64,000 bases of DNA, taken from the NCBI GenBank assembly GCA_947589215.1, contig CANQCL010000004.1, positions 1 to 64,000 of the forward strand, given 5' to 3'. A program made the translations under genes and the position numbers. Source of the stretch: an uncultured Clostridia bacterium. GTDB taxonomy: Bacteria > Bacillota > Clostridia > Oscillospirales > Ruminococcaceae. Shown in pieces: positions 37,154-46,440 of the stretch; the first letter of the stretch is position 1; the number at the start of each line of letters is the position of its first letter. Below the pieces are notes generated by a model. The model did no database searches, was not told where the DNA came from, and was given only the letters and a program-made list of their open reading frames with translations.

Positions 37154-37195
37154 TTAATATGTATTAACAGGTAATTAAGCGAAAGGAAGATAAAA

Positions 37196-37954
37196 ATGTC
37201 AAATAAGATAAAAAGAGTGCTTTGCATTGTATTGTCGCTTGCAGTTGTGCCGACAGCTTGTTTAACCGCTTTTGCAGAGGATCCCTCTGCTGATCCTTCT
37301 AATAACAACAGCGAGCAGGTTTTCGACCCGTCTAGCTCTGTTTCACAGTCGGAGACCGAGACGGTAACCACCCCTGAAACAACAACTACAACGACTACTA
37401 CCACTACTACTACAACTACAACCTCTCCAACCACAAAGCGTTCAAAAAAATCAAAAACTAAAACCACCACTACAACCGCTCAGACGAGCGAATACAGGAC
37501 TGCAACAACTAACAGAAATCCTGCGCAGGTAAAAACGACAACGACGTCAGAAAGCAGTAAAGATGATGATGAAGAAGAAACTGCTTCGGCATCAGTTGTA
37601 ACAACATCTGACACAAACCCAAGAGGAAGTATGACGCTGTTTCAGTCGGTTCTGATGATGGTAATTATAGTGTTGGTCATTGCGATAATAGCAGTAGTTT
37701 TGTGGATGAGGTCAAAGAGGAAAAAGAACGATAACGATTACAACGACTATGATGACTATGACGATTATCAAGACGGCGGAAATGGCGGTCAGGGTTATGA
37801 CGACGGGTATTACGACAATCAAGGCTATAACGGTTACGATGATCCAAGAGGTCAGAATTTTCAGAACAGCTACGATGATGAGCCTGAAATAATTTATGCT
37901 GAGGATTCTGATGATTTTGATAATTACGATTCAAACGATCCTCGTTACAGATAA
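37196..37954 (+). CDS. Secreted/membrane protein with Thr-rich linker, unknown
   Basis: 252 residues. A signal peptide covers 1-27 (cleavage near AFA-ED), followed by a Thr-rich extracellular spacer at about 60-130 with long TTT runs and KRSKKSKTK basic patches. A single membrane helix lies at about 148-170 (VLMMVIIVLVIAIIAVVLW), then RSKRKK as a stop-transfer, and a cytoplasmic tail made of DYDDYDDYQD and GGNGGQGYDDGYYDN low-complexity sequence. It is a type I membrane protein with no recognised domain. Ribosome site GAAAGGAAG. The Thr tract resembles those of the surface protein at 3632 and the lipoprotein at 21387. Confidence 0.75.
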   Translation: MSNKIKRVLCIVLSLAVVPTACLTAFAEDPSADPSNNNSEQVFDPSSSVSQSETETVTTPETTTTTTTTTTTTTTTSPTTKRSKKSKTKTTTTTAQTSEYRTATTNRNPAQVKTTTTSESSKDDDEEETASASVVTTSDTNPRGSMTLFQSVLMMVIIVLVIAIIAVVLWMRSKRKKNDNDYNDYDDYDDYQDGGNGGQGYDDGYYDNQGYNGYDDPRGQNFQNSYDDEPEIIYAEDSDDFDNYDSNDPRYR

Positions 37955-37961
37955 TAAAAAT

Positions 37962-37995
37962 AAAGCTCCCGATTTTTATTCGGGAGCTTTTGTTA
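37962..37995. terminator. Bidirectional terminator, Thr-rich protein / APH-fold gene
   Basis: AAAGCTCCCGA (37962-37972) pairs with TCGGGAGCTTT (37980-37990), with T-rich tail on the plus side and T-rich on the minus side. Confidence 0.9.
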
Positions 37996-38021
37996 TGCTT
38001 GAATACATATTACAGTTGAGT

Positions 38022-38771
38022 TTATTCGTAATCTATTACATTTACCCAGTTCATCAAAAAGTCTTTTTCTTCGGGATTTCCCTTTACCGACTGCGAAGCC
38101 GCAACAATAGGCATCCACTGCTGAACGTACTGTTTAGCGGTATCGCTCTTTTCGCAGAACAGGTTGAGATATTTCTCTCCAAGCTTTTTCTGACCGTGAA
38201 GCATAAAAAGAAGATAAGTTCTTGCAGCGTCTGCGGAAGCGTTACCCTGAGTTGCGTGTGCCCAGTCAATTACATAAGCTTCGCCGCTTTCGGTAATAAT
38301 TACATTCGACGGGTTAAAATCTCCGTGACATACTTTATTGTGCTTAGGCATTCCTGCCAAGCGGGTGTGAAGCTCGTATCTTGTTGTTGCGTCCAAATCA
38401 GTTTGAGAGATCTTACCCTGCATTTTGTCTTTCAGCTTGTTTAAAAGAGGGCTTCGCTTGCTTTGAATTTTAAGCTGTATGTCAACGAATAACTCCATAT
38501 ATTCATCAGTCTTTTCGGGGTTTTCTTCAATTAGCTTTGCTATGGTCTTGCCCTCGATAAACTGACTTGTGATTGCCCACTTACCGTCGATTTTAGAAAC
38601 CTCCAGAATAGAAGGTATGTTAAGTCCTGTTTCTTCAACTCTTGCCTGATTGAGAGCCTCGTTTAATATATCAGACTTCTTGAAATCTTCATTGAAAACC
38701 TTTATAGCCTTGTCGCCGTCTTTATAAATGGTCTTTTTGCTTCTCTTAGCTATTACCTTTTCAAAATCCAT
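38022..38771 (-). CDS. APH-fold phosphotransferase (TIGR02172-like)
   Basis: 249 residues, a small-molecule kinase fold related to aminoglycoside phosphotransferases and choline kinases. The N-lobe has YKDGDKAIKVFNED near residue 17 with the ATP-binding Lys. The catalytic loop is KVCHGDFNPSNVII near 147 and the metal site is AYVIDWAHATQG near 165 (Asp of the DFG equivalent). It resembles the TIGR02172 family of uncharacterised proteins; a resistance role should not be assumed. ATG 38771 follows GGAGGATATTG; an in-frame TTG two codons upstream is not needed. It is convergent with the Thr-rich protein gene and downstream of adhE. Confidence 0.8.
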   Translation of the reverse strand: MDFEKVIAKRSKKTIYKDGDKAIKVFNEDFKKSDILNEALNQARVEETGLNIPSILEVSKIDGKWAITSQFIEGKTIAKLIEENPEKTDEYMELFVDIQLKIQSKRSPLLNKLKDKMQGKISQTDLDATTRYELHTRLAGMPKHNKVCHGDFNPSNVIITESGEAYVIDWAHATQGNASADAARTYLLFMLHGQKKLGEKYLNLFCEKSDTAKQYVQQWMPIVAASQSVKGNPEEKDFLMNWVNVIDYE

Positions 38772-38859
38772 AATCAATATCCTCCAATTTATTTATTTGC
38801 AAACGATATCTTTCTAATTAAATAATACCAAAAATATATGCTAAATGCAAGGGCATTTA

Positions 38860-38937
38860 GATGCAAGAAACAAGATGCAAGATGCTAGAAATATAAATTA
38901 AACTACATCAAAACATTACTTGTTGTTTCTTGTTTCT
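38860..38937. repeat. Inverted repeat and AAGATGCA repeat downstream of adhE
   Basis: AGAAACAAG (about 38874-38882) is inverted as CTTGTTTCT (about 38929-38937). A GATGCAAGAAACAAGATGCA-type string lies on the far side. The inverted repeat starts at the adhE stop codon and could act as a weak terminator for adhE; there is no clean T-run. Confidence 0.45.
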
Positions 38938-41578
38938 AAAAGTCTTCAATCAGCTTTTCGCCATAGTATGCTTTGATATACATATCCTTGATCTCGCTCA
39001 TAAGAGGATATCTCGGGTTAGCTCCTGTACACTGGTCATCAAATGCGTCCTCAGTCATCTTATCGAGAGTAGCCATAAAGTCTTCCTCAGAAATTCCGTA
39101 ATCCTTTATCGATTTCTTAATGCCTACCGTTTCCTTGAGTTTGTCGATAGCCTCTATAAGGAGTTCAAGAGTTTCCTTATCGTCTTTGCCTCTGATGTCT
39201 AAGAAGCTTGCACACTCGCAGTATCTTTCAAGAGTATGAGGGTATTGATATTGTGAGAATGTTCCCATTTTTCTCGGTGATGGGTTAGCATTGAACCTCA
39301 TAACATTGTCAATCAAAAGTGCGTTTGCAACGCCGTGAGGCAGGTGATGATAAGCGCCCAGCTTATGAGCCATTGAGTGGCAAACACCTAAGAATGCGTT
39401 GGCAAACGCCATACCTGCAAGCGTTGAAGCCGTAGCCATCTTTTCTCTTGCGAGAGGGTCGTTAGCTCCTTTTTCATATGCAGACGGCAGGTATGTGAAG
39501 ATGTTTTTAAGAGCCTTTAAAGCAAGACCGTCTGTGTAATCTGTAGCCATAACAGATGCATATGCTTCAAGAGCGTGGGTAACAGCGTCGATACCCGAAG
39601 CCGCTGTAAGTCCCTTTGGTTGATTCATCATCATATCAGCATCTACAATAGCCATATTAGGCATCAGCTCGTAGTCGGCAAGAGGATATTTTGTTCCTGT
39701 TCTTTCGTCGGTGATAACTGCAAAAGGCGTAACCTCAGAACCTGTACCCGATGAAGTAGGAACGGCAACAAAGTAAGCCTTTTCGCCCATTTTAGGGAAC
39801 GTGTAAACTCTCTTGCGGATATCAATAAATCTCATTGCCATATCCATAAAGTCAGCTTCGGGATGCTCGTATAAAACCCACATGATTTTAGCGGCGTCCA
39901 TTGCCGAGCCTCCGCCTATTGCGATAATAACGTCAGGTCCGAAAGCCGTCATCTGCTTTGTACCCTCTAAAGCGCAGGCAAGCGTCGGGTCGGGAGCAAC
40001 GTCAAAGAACGTAGCGTGCTTGATCCCCATTTCGTCTAACTGGTCTGTAACGCATTTTGTGTATCCGTTTTCGTACAAGAACTGGTCTGTAACAATAAAG
40101 CACTTCTTTTTATCCATTACTGTCTTGAGCTCACGCAGTGCGACTGGCAGACAGCCCTTTTTGAAATAAACCTTTTCAGGCGCTCTGAACCAAAGCATAT
40201 TCTCTCTCCTCTCGGCAACTGTCTTTATGTTTAATAGATGCTTAACTCCTACATTTTCAGAAACTGAGTTTCCTCCCCATGAACCGCAGCCAAGCGTTAA
40301 TGACGGGGAAAGCATAAAGTTATAAAGGTCGCCGATACCGCCGTGAGAAGACGGAGTGTTTACAAGAATACGGCAGGTTTTCATCATATTAGCAAACTTA
40401 TCTATTTTTTCTTTTTCGGTAACAGCATTAACGTATAATGAAGCCGTGTGTCCGTATCCGCCGTCTTTTATCAAGTGGTCGGCTTTGTCTAAGGCGTCGT
40501 CGAAGTCTTTTGCCTTATACATACCCAGAACAGGAGACAGCTTCTCGTGAGCAAAAGGCTCGTCGAGAGATACTGATGTGACCTCACCGATAAGAATTTT
40601 TGTACTTTCCGGAACGTCGATACCTGCGAGTTTAGCAATATCATATGCAGACTGTCCGGCGATCTTCGAGTTCAAAGAGCCGTTGATTATCATTGTTTCA
40701 CCGAGCTTCTTTGTCTCTGCCTTGCTGAGAATATAGCAACCTCTTTCTTTAAACTCTTTTTTGACATCTGTGTAGATGTCTTTATCAATTATGACCGACT
40801 GCTCGGAAGCACAGATAACTCCGTTATCGAATGTCTTTGAATGAATAATAGAGTTTACAGCCATCTTAATATCAGCTGATTTATCAATAACTGCAGGTAC
40901 GTTTCCTGCGCCTACGCCGATAGCAGGCTTACCGCTTGAGTAAGCGGCGTGAACCATACCCGGTCCGCCTGTTGCGAGTATAATATCAGCCTCGCTCATT
41001 ACCAAATTTGTAAGCTCTAGTGACGGAACGTCGATCCAAGCGACGATTCCCTCAGGAGCTCCTGCTTTTACGGCTGCCTCAAGAACGATTTTTGCCGCCT
41101 CAATGGTACAGTTTTTAGCTCTTGGGTGAGGGGAGATAATTATTGCGTTTCTTGTCTTTAAGCAGATAAGAGTTTTGAAAATTGCAGTTGAAGTAGGGTT
41201 AGTCGTAGGAATAACCGCCGCAACCACACCTATTGGTTCTGCGACCTTTATAGTTCCGAAAGCCTCGTCTCTTTCTATAATATCGCAGGTTTTAGTATTT
41301 TTATATGCGTTGTAGATGTACTCAGCCGCATAGTTGTTTTTTATAACCTTATCTTCAACGATTCCCATTCCTGTTTCTTCAACAGCCATTTTGGCAAGCG
41401 GTATTCTCTGCTTGTTGGCTGCAATAGCCGCCGCCTTGAAAATCTCATCAACCTTTTCCTGCGGAAACGTTGCAAACTCTTCCTGAGCTTTTCTAAGCTC
41501 TTTCAGCCTTGCCTCTAAAGATTCAACGCTGTCGACAAGTTTTACTGTTGTCTCTGCTGATGTTTTCTTGTTACTCAT
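38936..41578 (-). CDS. adhE: Bifunctional acetaldehyde-CoA/alcohol dehydrogenase
   Basis: 880 residues. It reduces acetyl-CoA to acetaldehyde and then to ethanol, regenerating two NAD+. The N-terminal aldehyde dehydrogenase domain (about 1-440) has IPTTNPTSTAIFK near 110 and the catalytic Cys in NGVICASEQ near 254. The C-terminal iron-dependent alcohol dehydrogenase (about 460-870) has GGGSAMDAAK near 553, and the iron ligands in GIDAVTHALEAY near 665 and HSMAHKLGAYHHLPHG near 733. It starts with ATG after AGGAGAG, 34 bases downstream of rex, so the pair forms an operon controlled by the Rex site upstream of rex. Confidence 0.97.
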   Translation of the reverse strand: MSNKKTSAETTVKLVDSVESLEARLKELRKAQEEFATFPQEKVDEIFKAAAIAANKQRIPLAKMAVEETGMGIVEDKVIKNNYAAEYIYNAYKNTKTCDIIERDEAFGTIKVAEPIGVVAAVIPTTNPTSTAIFKTLICLKTRNAIIISPHPRAKNCTIEAAKIVLEAAVKAGAPEGIVAWIDVPSLELTNLVMSEADIILATGGPGMVHAAYSSGKPAIGVGAGNVPAVIDKSADIKMAVNSIIHSKTFDNGVICASEQSVIIDKDIYTDVKKEFKERGCYILSKAETKKLGETMIINGSLNSKIAGQSAYDIAKLAGIDVPESTKILIGEVTSVSLDEPFAHEKLSPVLGMYKAKDFDDALDKADHLIKDGGYGHTASLYVNAVTEKEKIDKFANMMKTCRILVNTPSSHGGIGDLYNFMLSPSLTLGCGSWGGNSVSENVGVKHLLNIKTVAERRENMLWFRAPEKVYFKKGCLPVALRELKTVMDKKKCFIVTDQFLYENGYTKCVTDQLDEMGIKHATFFDVAPDPTLACALEGTKQMTAFGPDVIIAIGGGSAMDAAKIMWVLYEHPEADFMDMAMRFIDIRKRVYTFPKMGEKAYFVAVPTSSGTGSEVTPFAVITDERTGTKYPLADYELMPNMAIVDADMMMNQPKGLTAASGIDAVTHALEAYASVMATDYTDGLALKALKNIFTYLPSAYEKGANDPLAREKMATASTLAGMAFANAFLGVCHSMAHKLGAYHHLPHGVANALLIDNVMRFNANPSPRKMGTFSQYQYPHTLERYCECASFLDIRGKDDKETLELLIEAIDKLKETVGIKKSIKDYGISEEDFMATLDKMTEDAFDDQCTGANPRYPLMSEIKDMYIKAYYGEKLIEDF

Positions 41579-41612
41579 TTAGAAATCTCTCCTATTCGTA
41601 ATATAAAATATG

Positions 41613-42260
41613 CTATTTATTTAATTGCGTCTTTTTGATGGATTTTGACAAAATCGCTAGTGACGCAGCAAGATTTTCATTCTGAACAATTATATTATCA
41701 GGCACTTTCAAATGCACCTGAGCGAAGTTCCATATAGCTAATATCCCCGACTCAACCATAATATTGCAAATCTCTTGTGCATACTTATCGGGAACAGTTA
41801 CTATCCCTATGTGAACATTCGAGCTTTTGCAAATTTCACTTATACGGTCAATAGGAAAAATCTTTTTCCCGTGAACCTCTGTGCCTATTAATTTTTCGTT
41901 TGTGTCAAAGCCGGCTACAACATTAAGACCGTGATTTTTAAAACCCTCAAATGATATTAACGCACTACCCAAATGTCCGACTCCGACTATGATAGCGTCC
42001 TTAACATTATCATAGCCCAAATACTTTTCAATATCCAAAATCAAGTCTCTCAGCAGATAGCCTGTTCTGGGCTTTCCGCCGCTTTCGCTTACTGCCGCCA
42101 AATCTTTTCTGACCTGTACCTCATTAAGGTTTAATCCCTTAGCGACTATAGGTGCGGAAATATTTATAACGCCTTCCTCTGCCATACCTCTAAGAAAGGT
42201 CAGATATTCAGGAAGCCTTTTGAAAGTTTGTTTGGGTACTGATTTTTCATTCTCTAACAT
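41613..42260 (-). CDS. rex: Redox-sensing transcriptional repressor Rex
   Basis: 215 residues. Rex represses fermentation genes when NADH/NAD+ is low. A winged-helix domain at about 10-80 has the recognition segment LNEVQVRKDLAAVSESGGKPRTGY, followed by a Rossmann NAD(H)-binding domain (IVGVGHLGSAL near 95) and the C-terminal swapped helix. ATG 42260 follows GGGTGG; an in-frame ATG at 42275 lacks a ribosome site. It sits upstream of adhE in one operon, and its own promoter carries a Rex operator, so autoregulation is expected. Confidence 0.95.
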   Translation of the reverse strand: MLENEKSVPKQTFKRLPEYLTFLRGMAEEGVINISAPIVAKGLNLNEVQVRKDLAAVSESGGKPRTGYLLRDLILDIEKYLGYDNVKDAIIVGVGHLGSALISFEGFKNHGLNVVAGFDTNEKLIGTEVHGKKIFPIDRISEICKSSNVHIGIVTVPDKYAQEICNIMVESGILAIWNFAQVHLKVPDNIIVQNENLAASLAILSKSIKKTQLNK

Positions 42261-42312
42261 TAAACCACCCCGCATTTACATTAAAAACAATCAGTATTTA
42301 TTTATCGAAACA

Positions 42313-42341
42313 ATTATAATAGCACTTTTTACCGTTGTCAA
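42313..42341 (-). promoter_or_regulatory. Consensus promoter of rex-adhE
   Basis: On the minus strand, TTGACA (42336-42341) and TATAAT (42313-42318) with a 17-bp spacer. Confidence 0.85.
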
Positions 42342-42349
42342 TAGTAATA

Positions 42350-42367
42350 TTGTTAATTTTTTAACAT
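42350..42367 (-). promoter_or_regulatory. Rex operator upstream of rex-adhE
   Basis: TTGTTAA-TTTT-TTAACA read on the plus strand, a near-perfect Rex site. It ends 8 bp upstream of the -35 hexamer, the same distance as at pckG. Confidence 0.85.
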
Positions 42368-42491
42368 TCTACCTTTTGACTAAAATTAATAATCAATGAG
42401 TGTAATTTTTAAATAATTTAACGCCGATTTTTTAGAAATTCATACATTTTATATTATGAATTTAATATAAAAAATTTATTATACTAAAAAT

Positions 42492-42525
42492 AAAACCGTT
42501 CAAGCGTATCTGCCTGAACGGTTTT
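42492..42525 (-). terminator. Terminator after GH5 cellulase
   Basis: AAAACCGTTCA (42492-42502) pairs with TGAACGGTTTT (42515-42525). On the minus strand it is followed by TTTTATTTTT, and it lies 34 bases past the cellulase stop. Confidence 0.9.
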
Positions 42526-42558
42526 GAATAATTAAGAATTTTATATAAGTATTGTTTT

Positions 42559-44703
42559 TTACTCTGTAGGTTTTGTCCTTAAATTAACTTTAAACTTGAC
42601 TTTCTTCCAAGAACCCTTTACCATATTTGTTTTGCCGTTGGATTTGTAATTCTTATAAGCTCTTACTCTTACCCAATAAGTCTTACCCTTCTTGAGCTTC
42701 TTTATCTTAATTGTGACTTTCTTAGCGTTCTTTTTCAGGGTCTTCTTAGCTATTGGCTTTTTGAACTTCTTATTATCTGATACCTGAATAATGTATCCGG
42801 TAACTTTGTTCGCTTTATTCCATTTTACAGTTATCTTTTTCTTTTCTTTGCTTATAACAGTCAGCTTTTTTATTTTTGCATGATTAATAATATTTTCAGC
42901 ATTCTTTTTGTCCTTTTTAACCTGCTCTGCACTTCTTGTATTACTAGATGTTTTAGGCTGTGTACCTGTTGTTGCAAATACGTAGCTTGGATCCTTTGCA
43001 CCGCATATTGTACAGAAACCGCTGTCAAATATATGTCCCGAAGCGTATAGGATTTTTATTTCCTTTTCGTGACATTCTTCATTTTTACATATACGCTCCA
43101 TACTTCCGTTTTCTGTACAAGTTGCTTTATTTACCAGAGTCCAGTTGCCCCATGTGTGGCCTTCTGCTTTAATTGTATCTGTATAAACCAAACCGCAGGC
43201 TGTGCATTTGTATCTTGTGTATCCGTCAACTATATGTTCAGATTCGACTTTTTCAACTCTTTCAAAATGGTGGTATGTATGTTGTGAATTACTAGGCATT
43301 AAGTTGAAGTATGCTGAGTTAAGAGCATTGTAAGCCTCTAAAAGCTGTTCGTCTGTTGCAGTTCCCGACGAAATAAGTTCTTGAGCGGAGTTTAGAGCAG
43401 TATTTATAGCGCCCCATGTCTCGGCAGTATAGCTTTCGCCGTCAAGGGCTGAGACCTTATCAATATATCTCTCGACATTTTCTTTTGGGGTAAGATAAAC
43501 CTCCATCATAGCGTCGATTATTTCAGGAAATTCAATCTTACAGGTGTTTCTGTTGAAAAGTCCGAAGCTGTTTGAGGGCGCTCCGTTATCCCAATAAACA
43601 GGAATGCATCCGTACTTCTTTGAAAGCTCGCACATATTTTTGCAGTAATAAGCTCTAAACAGGGTATTGGCAGGGTCGGCATACGCTTTGTTTATACAGC
43701 CGTACTCGCCGATAACTACAGGATATCCTGCTTGTACAAATTTATCGCTTACCTTTTCAACTTGACCCTCCATATATTCCTCGTCAGCCCATGTATCGTT
43801 CTTTTTGTCCGGGTTGCCGTCTTTTCCCCATTGTGAATAAGCTGTATCTGTGTTATCTCCGCAGAAAAACCAAGGATCATAATAGTGTACTGATATCATT
43901 ATCCTTTTTTCGTTCTCTGGAATAGACGGATCTCTATTCTCATCAGTCGGAACTTTAAATCCGTAATCACCTACAGTGTTGTCTATATTTGTATACCAGC
44001 CCGGAACTAAGAGCCAACGCTTTGCATTGTTATCACTTGTCTCGCGTACTGTGTCAACAAATACCTGATTGTAATTGTTTATGTTTTCATAAACAGCTTG
44101 AGTAGGATTTCCTGAAGCACCTACCTCGTTCATTGACTCAAAGATAAGATGCTCGTCATAATCTGCGAATTTTTCTGCGATTTGCTTCCAGCACGCCTTA
44201 AATTTATCTACAACAGTATTCTGGTCTGAAGCGGAGCAATCCAGCCACGCACCATTGTTACTGTCACCGTTTCCATCGTGGTGGATATTAATAATTACAT
44301 ATAAGTCGCACTCGATGCACCATTCAACAACTTCTTTAATACGATCAAGCCATTCTGCGTCAATTTCATAAGTAGTAGACGGTCCGATTCTTCCCATATA
44401 TGTAACAGGTATACGAATCGACTTGAAGCCGGCATTTTTAACAGCTTCAATAAGCTCTTTCTTAACGGTAGGATTGCCCCATGCAGTTTCATTTCCCTTT
44501 CTATTAGAATAGGCATCAAACTGATTTCCTAAATTCCAGCTTGCACCCATAGCAGCAGTGATTTCTTCCTGGTTCAGGTCATCAAAAGCAGCAGTGTTTG
44601 GAACACCTTCTTCAGCACTGGATGTAAAAGAAATCATACTTATAGTTGCTGATACTGCCATGACAGCGCTTATAAGCACTGAAAATATTTTTTTGGTTTT
44701 CAT
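42559..44703 (-). CDS. Secreted GH5 endoglucanase (cellulase)
   Basis: 714 residues. A signal peptide covers 1-30 (KKIFSVLISAVMAVSATI). A GH5 barrel lies at about 45-400: WNLGNQFDA near 57, RIPVTYMGRIG near 98, IINIHHDG near 138, the acid/base Glu in ESMNEVG near 191 and the nucleophile Glu in VIGEYGC near 335. Next is a helical FIVAR-like segment (about 410-475), a Cys-rich repeat region (about 480-575; YKCTACGLVY, RICKNEECHEK), a linker, and a very lysine-rich FnIII-like module (about 600-714). There is no dockerin or LPXTG. The last module recurs in the two following extracellular proteins and may bind the wall electrostatically (inference). The start follows GAGGT. Confidence 0.92.
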   Translation of the reverse strand: MKTKKIFSVLISAVMAVSATISMISFTSSAEEGVPNTAAFDDLNQEEITAAMGASWNLGNQFDAYSNRKGNETAWGNPTVKKELIEAVKNAGFKSIRIPVTYMGRIGPSTTYEIDAEWLDRIKEVVEWCIECDLYVIINIHHDGNGDSNNGAWLDCSASDQNTVVDKFKACWKQIAEKFADYDEHLIFESMNEVGASGNPTQAVYENINNYNQVFVDTVRETSDNNAKRWLLVPGWYTNIDNTVGDYGFKVPTDENRDPSIPENEKRIMISVHYYDPWFFCGDNTDTAYSQWGKDGNPDKKNDTWADEEYMEGQVEKVSDKFVQAGYPVVIGEYGCINKAYADPANTLFRAYYCKNMCELSKKYGCIPVYWDNGAPSNSFGLFNRNTCKIEFPEIIDAMMEVYLTPKENVERYIDKVSALDGESYTAETWGAINTALNSAQELISSGTATDEQLLEAYNALNSAYFNLMPSNSQHTYHHFERVEKVESEHIVDGYTRYKCTACGLVYTDTIKAEGHTWGNWTLVNKATCTENGSMERICKNEECHEKEIKILYASGHIFDSGFCTICGAKDPSYVFATTGTQPKTSSNTRSAEQVKKDKKNAENIINHAKIKKLTVISKEKKKITVKWNKANKVTGYIIQVSDNKKFKKPIAKKTLKKNAKKVTIKIKKLKKGKTYWVRVRAYKNYKSNGKTNMVKGSWKKVKFKVNLRTKPTE

Positions 44704-44820
44704 TTTTTTACCTCATTTCTGATTTGTGTTTTTAATAAAAATATTTTCTTGCAAATACATTTATTATAAAATTATGTTATCATATTTGAATGGAAAATAC
44801 AACATAAATACGAAAAATTA

Positions 44821-44849
44821 TTGACGAATTGATATTATTAAAGTATAAT
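44821..44849 (+). promoter_or_regulatory. Promoter of LRR/FnIII protein
   Basis: TTGACG at 44821-44826, a 17-bp spacer and TATAAT at 44844-44849. Confidence 0.75.
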
Positions 44850-44911
44850 TATAAATGAACGGTTTATATAGTTACATAAGTATATCAAAAGTATATTATT
44901 TAGGAGGAAAT

Positions 44912-46357
44912 ATGCAAAAGACTATATCTGTTTTTACAGTGGTTTGTGTTTTGTTTTCATTTATGCTGTTTATAACTAAGCCGTTGCCTGTTTTAGGTGA
45001 TGATAACGGAATAGACTTTGAAAATGCAGATAACATAGACATTAACGCAGTGTATAGGGTTTCTGTTGATAAAGGAGAATACGCATTAACCAGCTTTACC
45101 GCTGCTGAGGACGGATACTATTTATTTGAGGCTCTAGGAGAACAATACAGTAAATCAATTGTACTTAACGAATATTATGAGCCGGTTATAACGCTTTTCG
45201 ACAGCAGCAAAAACGAAGTGCAGTATGTTGAGTTTGACGCTTATGATCCGTCAGTCGACAATAACGCTCCGTATGCAAAAATGGTTCAGAAGATGAAAAA
45301 GGGAGAAACATACTACTTCAAAACAAACTTGCTTGACCCTGATAAGAGCGGTACATATTTAATAAGAGCAATGAAAGCTCCTGATTTGGTTTTTACGTAT
45401 TCATCGGAAGATGAATATTCTGGTTATTATCAAGTTTACAGATATACAGGCTCTGAAAAGGAACTTACTATAAAAACACGATATACAGTCAGCGAGAGTG
45501 AATCCCTTTATATACCTGATAAAAATGTTATTCTTAATGAAATCGGTTTGGGAGCATTCGAGGGCAATGAGTTTTTAGAGACTATTAACTTTCCTTATGA
45601 TTTTGGCTTTATTGCGTCTGAAGCTTTTTTGAACTGCAAGAAACTTAGCAACGTAAATCTAAGCTGGAATATCGACACTATTGGCTATAGGGCGTTTGCA
45701 GGTTGTGATTCGTTGAAGAGTATTACTATCCATTCTTATGATGTCTTGCTAGAACCGCAATGCTTAGGTTACGATGAAAACGGAAATAAGTACAGTGATT
45801 TTACTATATTCTGCAATGAGGGCTCGACTGCGGAGGAGTATGCAAAAGCAAACGGCATAAGCTACTCAATCATAACCATAGATCCTATTCCGTCCGACAG
45901 TTCTCAAAATACTGACAACACAAGCAGCACAGAACCGAGCAATTCAAACACTTCTGACGTTCAGGAGCCTACTTCTGCTGCTCCAAGAAATACAATTGCA
46001 AGTATTCCGAGCAATACGGCAGTTCAAGGCAGTGAGGTTATAGAACCAAAGGTGAAAAAGGCGAAAATTAAGAAGGTAACAAAAACCTCAAAGAAAAGAC
46101 GGTTAAAGGTTAGTTGGAAGAAAGTAAGAGGTGTTTCAGGTTATCAGATAAAATGCGGACTTAATAGAAAAATGAAAAAAGGCAAAAAAGTCATTTTTGT
46201 AAAAGCAAACCGCAGTTCTAAAATTATTAAGGGCTTGAAGCCAAAGAAAACATACTATATCAAAATAAGAGCATACAAGAAATATGTGTCTGCAAAAGGT
46301 GAAATTAAGAAATCTTTTGGCAAATGGTCTAAAATAATAAAGGCGAATACAAGGTAG
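44912..46357 (+). CDS. Secreted LRR protein with lysine-rich FnIII-like C-terminus
   Basis: 481 residues. A signal peptide covers 1-28, a beta-rich N-domain with pre-peptidase-like features lies at about 35-170 (TSFTAAEDGYYLFEA, GETYYFKT), BspA-type LRR_5 repeats follow at about 190-300 (IGLGAFEGNEFLETI, IGYRAFAGCDSLKSI), then a Ser/Thr linker and a basic FnIII-like module at about 375-481 (VSWKKVRGVSGYQIKCG, YYIKIRAYKKY). It is probably a surface-bound binding protein. It is divergent from the cellulase gene, which carries the same C-terminal module. ATG 44912 follows TAGGAGG; an upstream Met at 44855 precedes the signal peptide without a ribosome site. Confidence 0.85.
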   Translation: MQKTISVFTVVCVLFSFMLFITKPLPVLGDDNGIDFENADNIDINAVYRVSVDKGEYALTSFTAAEDGYYLFEALGEQYSKSIVLNEYYEPVITLFDSSKNEVQYVEFDAYDPSVDNNAPYAKMVQKMKKGETYYFKTNLLDPDKSGTYLIRAMKAPDLVFTYSSEDEYSGYYQVYRYTGSEKELTIKTRYTVSESESLYIPDKNVILNEIGLGAFEGNEFLETINFPYDFGFIASEAFLNCKKLSNVNLSWNIDTIGYRAFAGCDSLKSITIHSYDVLLEPQCLGYDENGNKYSDFTIFCNEGSTAEEYAKANGISYSIITIDPIPSDSSQNTDNTSSTEPSNSNTSDVQEPTSAAPRNTIASIPSNTAVQGSEVIEPKVKKAKIKKVTKTSKKRRLKVSWKKVRGVSGYQIKCGLNRKMKKGKKVIFVKANRSSKIIKGLKPKKTYYIKIRAYKKYVSAKGEIKKSFGKWSKIIKANTR

Positions 46358-46402
46358 TATAAAAAAGAGACAAGAAAATTCCTGTCAATATCCTATAAAA
46401 AG

Positions 46403-46440
46403 ATAAGGGCGAACCTGAATAAACAGGTTCGTCCTTATTC
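46403..46440. terminator. Bidirectional terminator, LRR protein / xre
   Basis: ATAAGGGCGAACCTG (46403-46417) pairs with CAGGTTCGTCCTTAT (46424-46438), one mismatch. It overlaps the last codons of the convergent xre gene. Confidence 0.85.

Noticed and set aside
37147-37470. Antisense poly-Val open frame opposite the Thr-rich membrane protein
   Set aside because: Same repeat artefact as in the 3632 gene.
38022-38771. Aminoglycoside resistance gene
   Set aside because: Only the general APH kinase fold is visible; it resembles an uncharacterised family with no resistance evidence.
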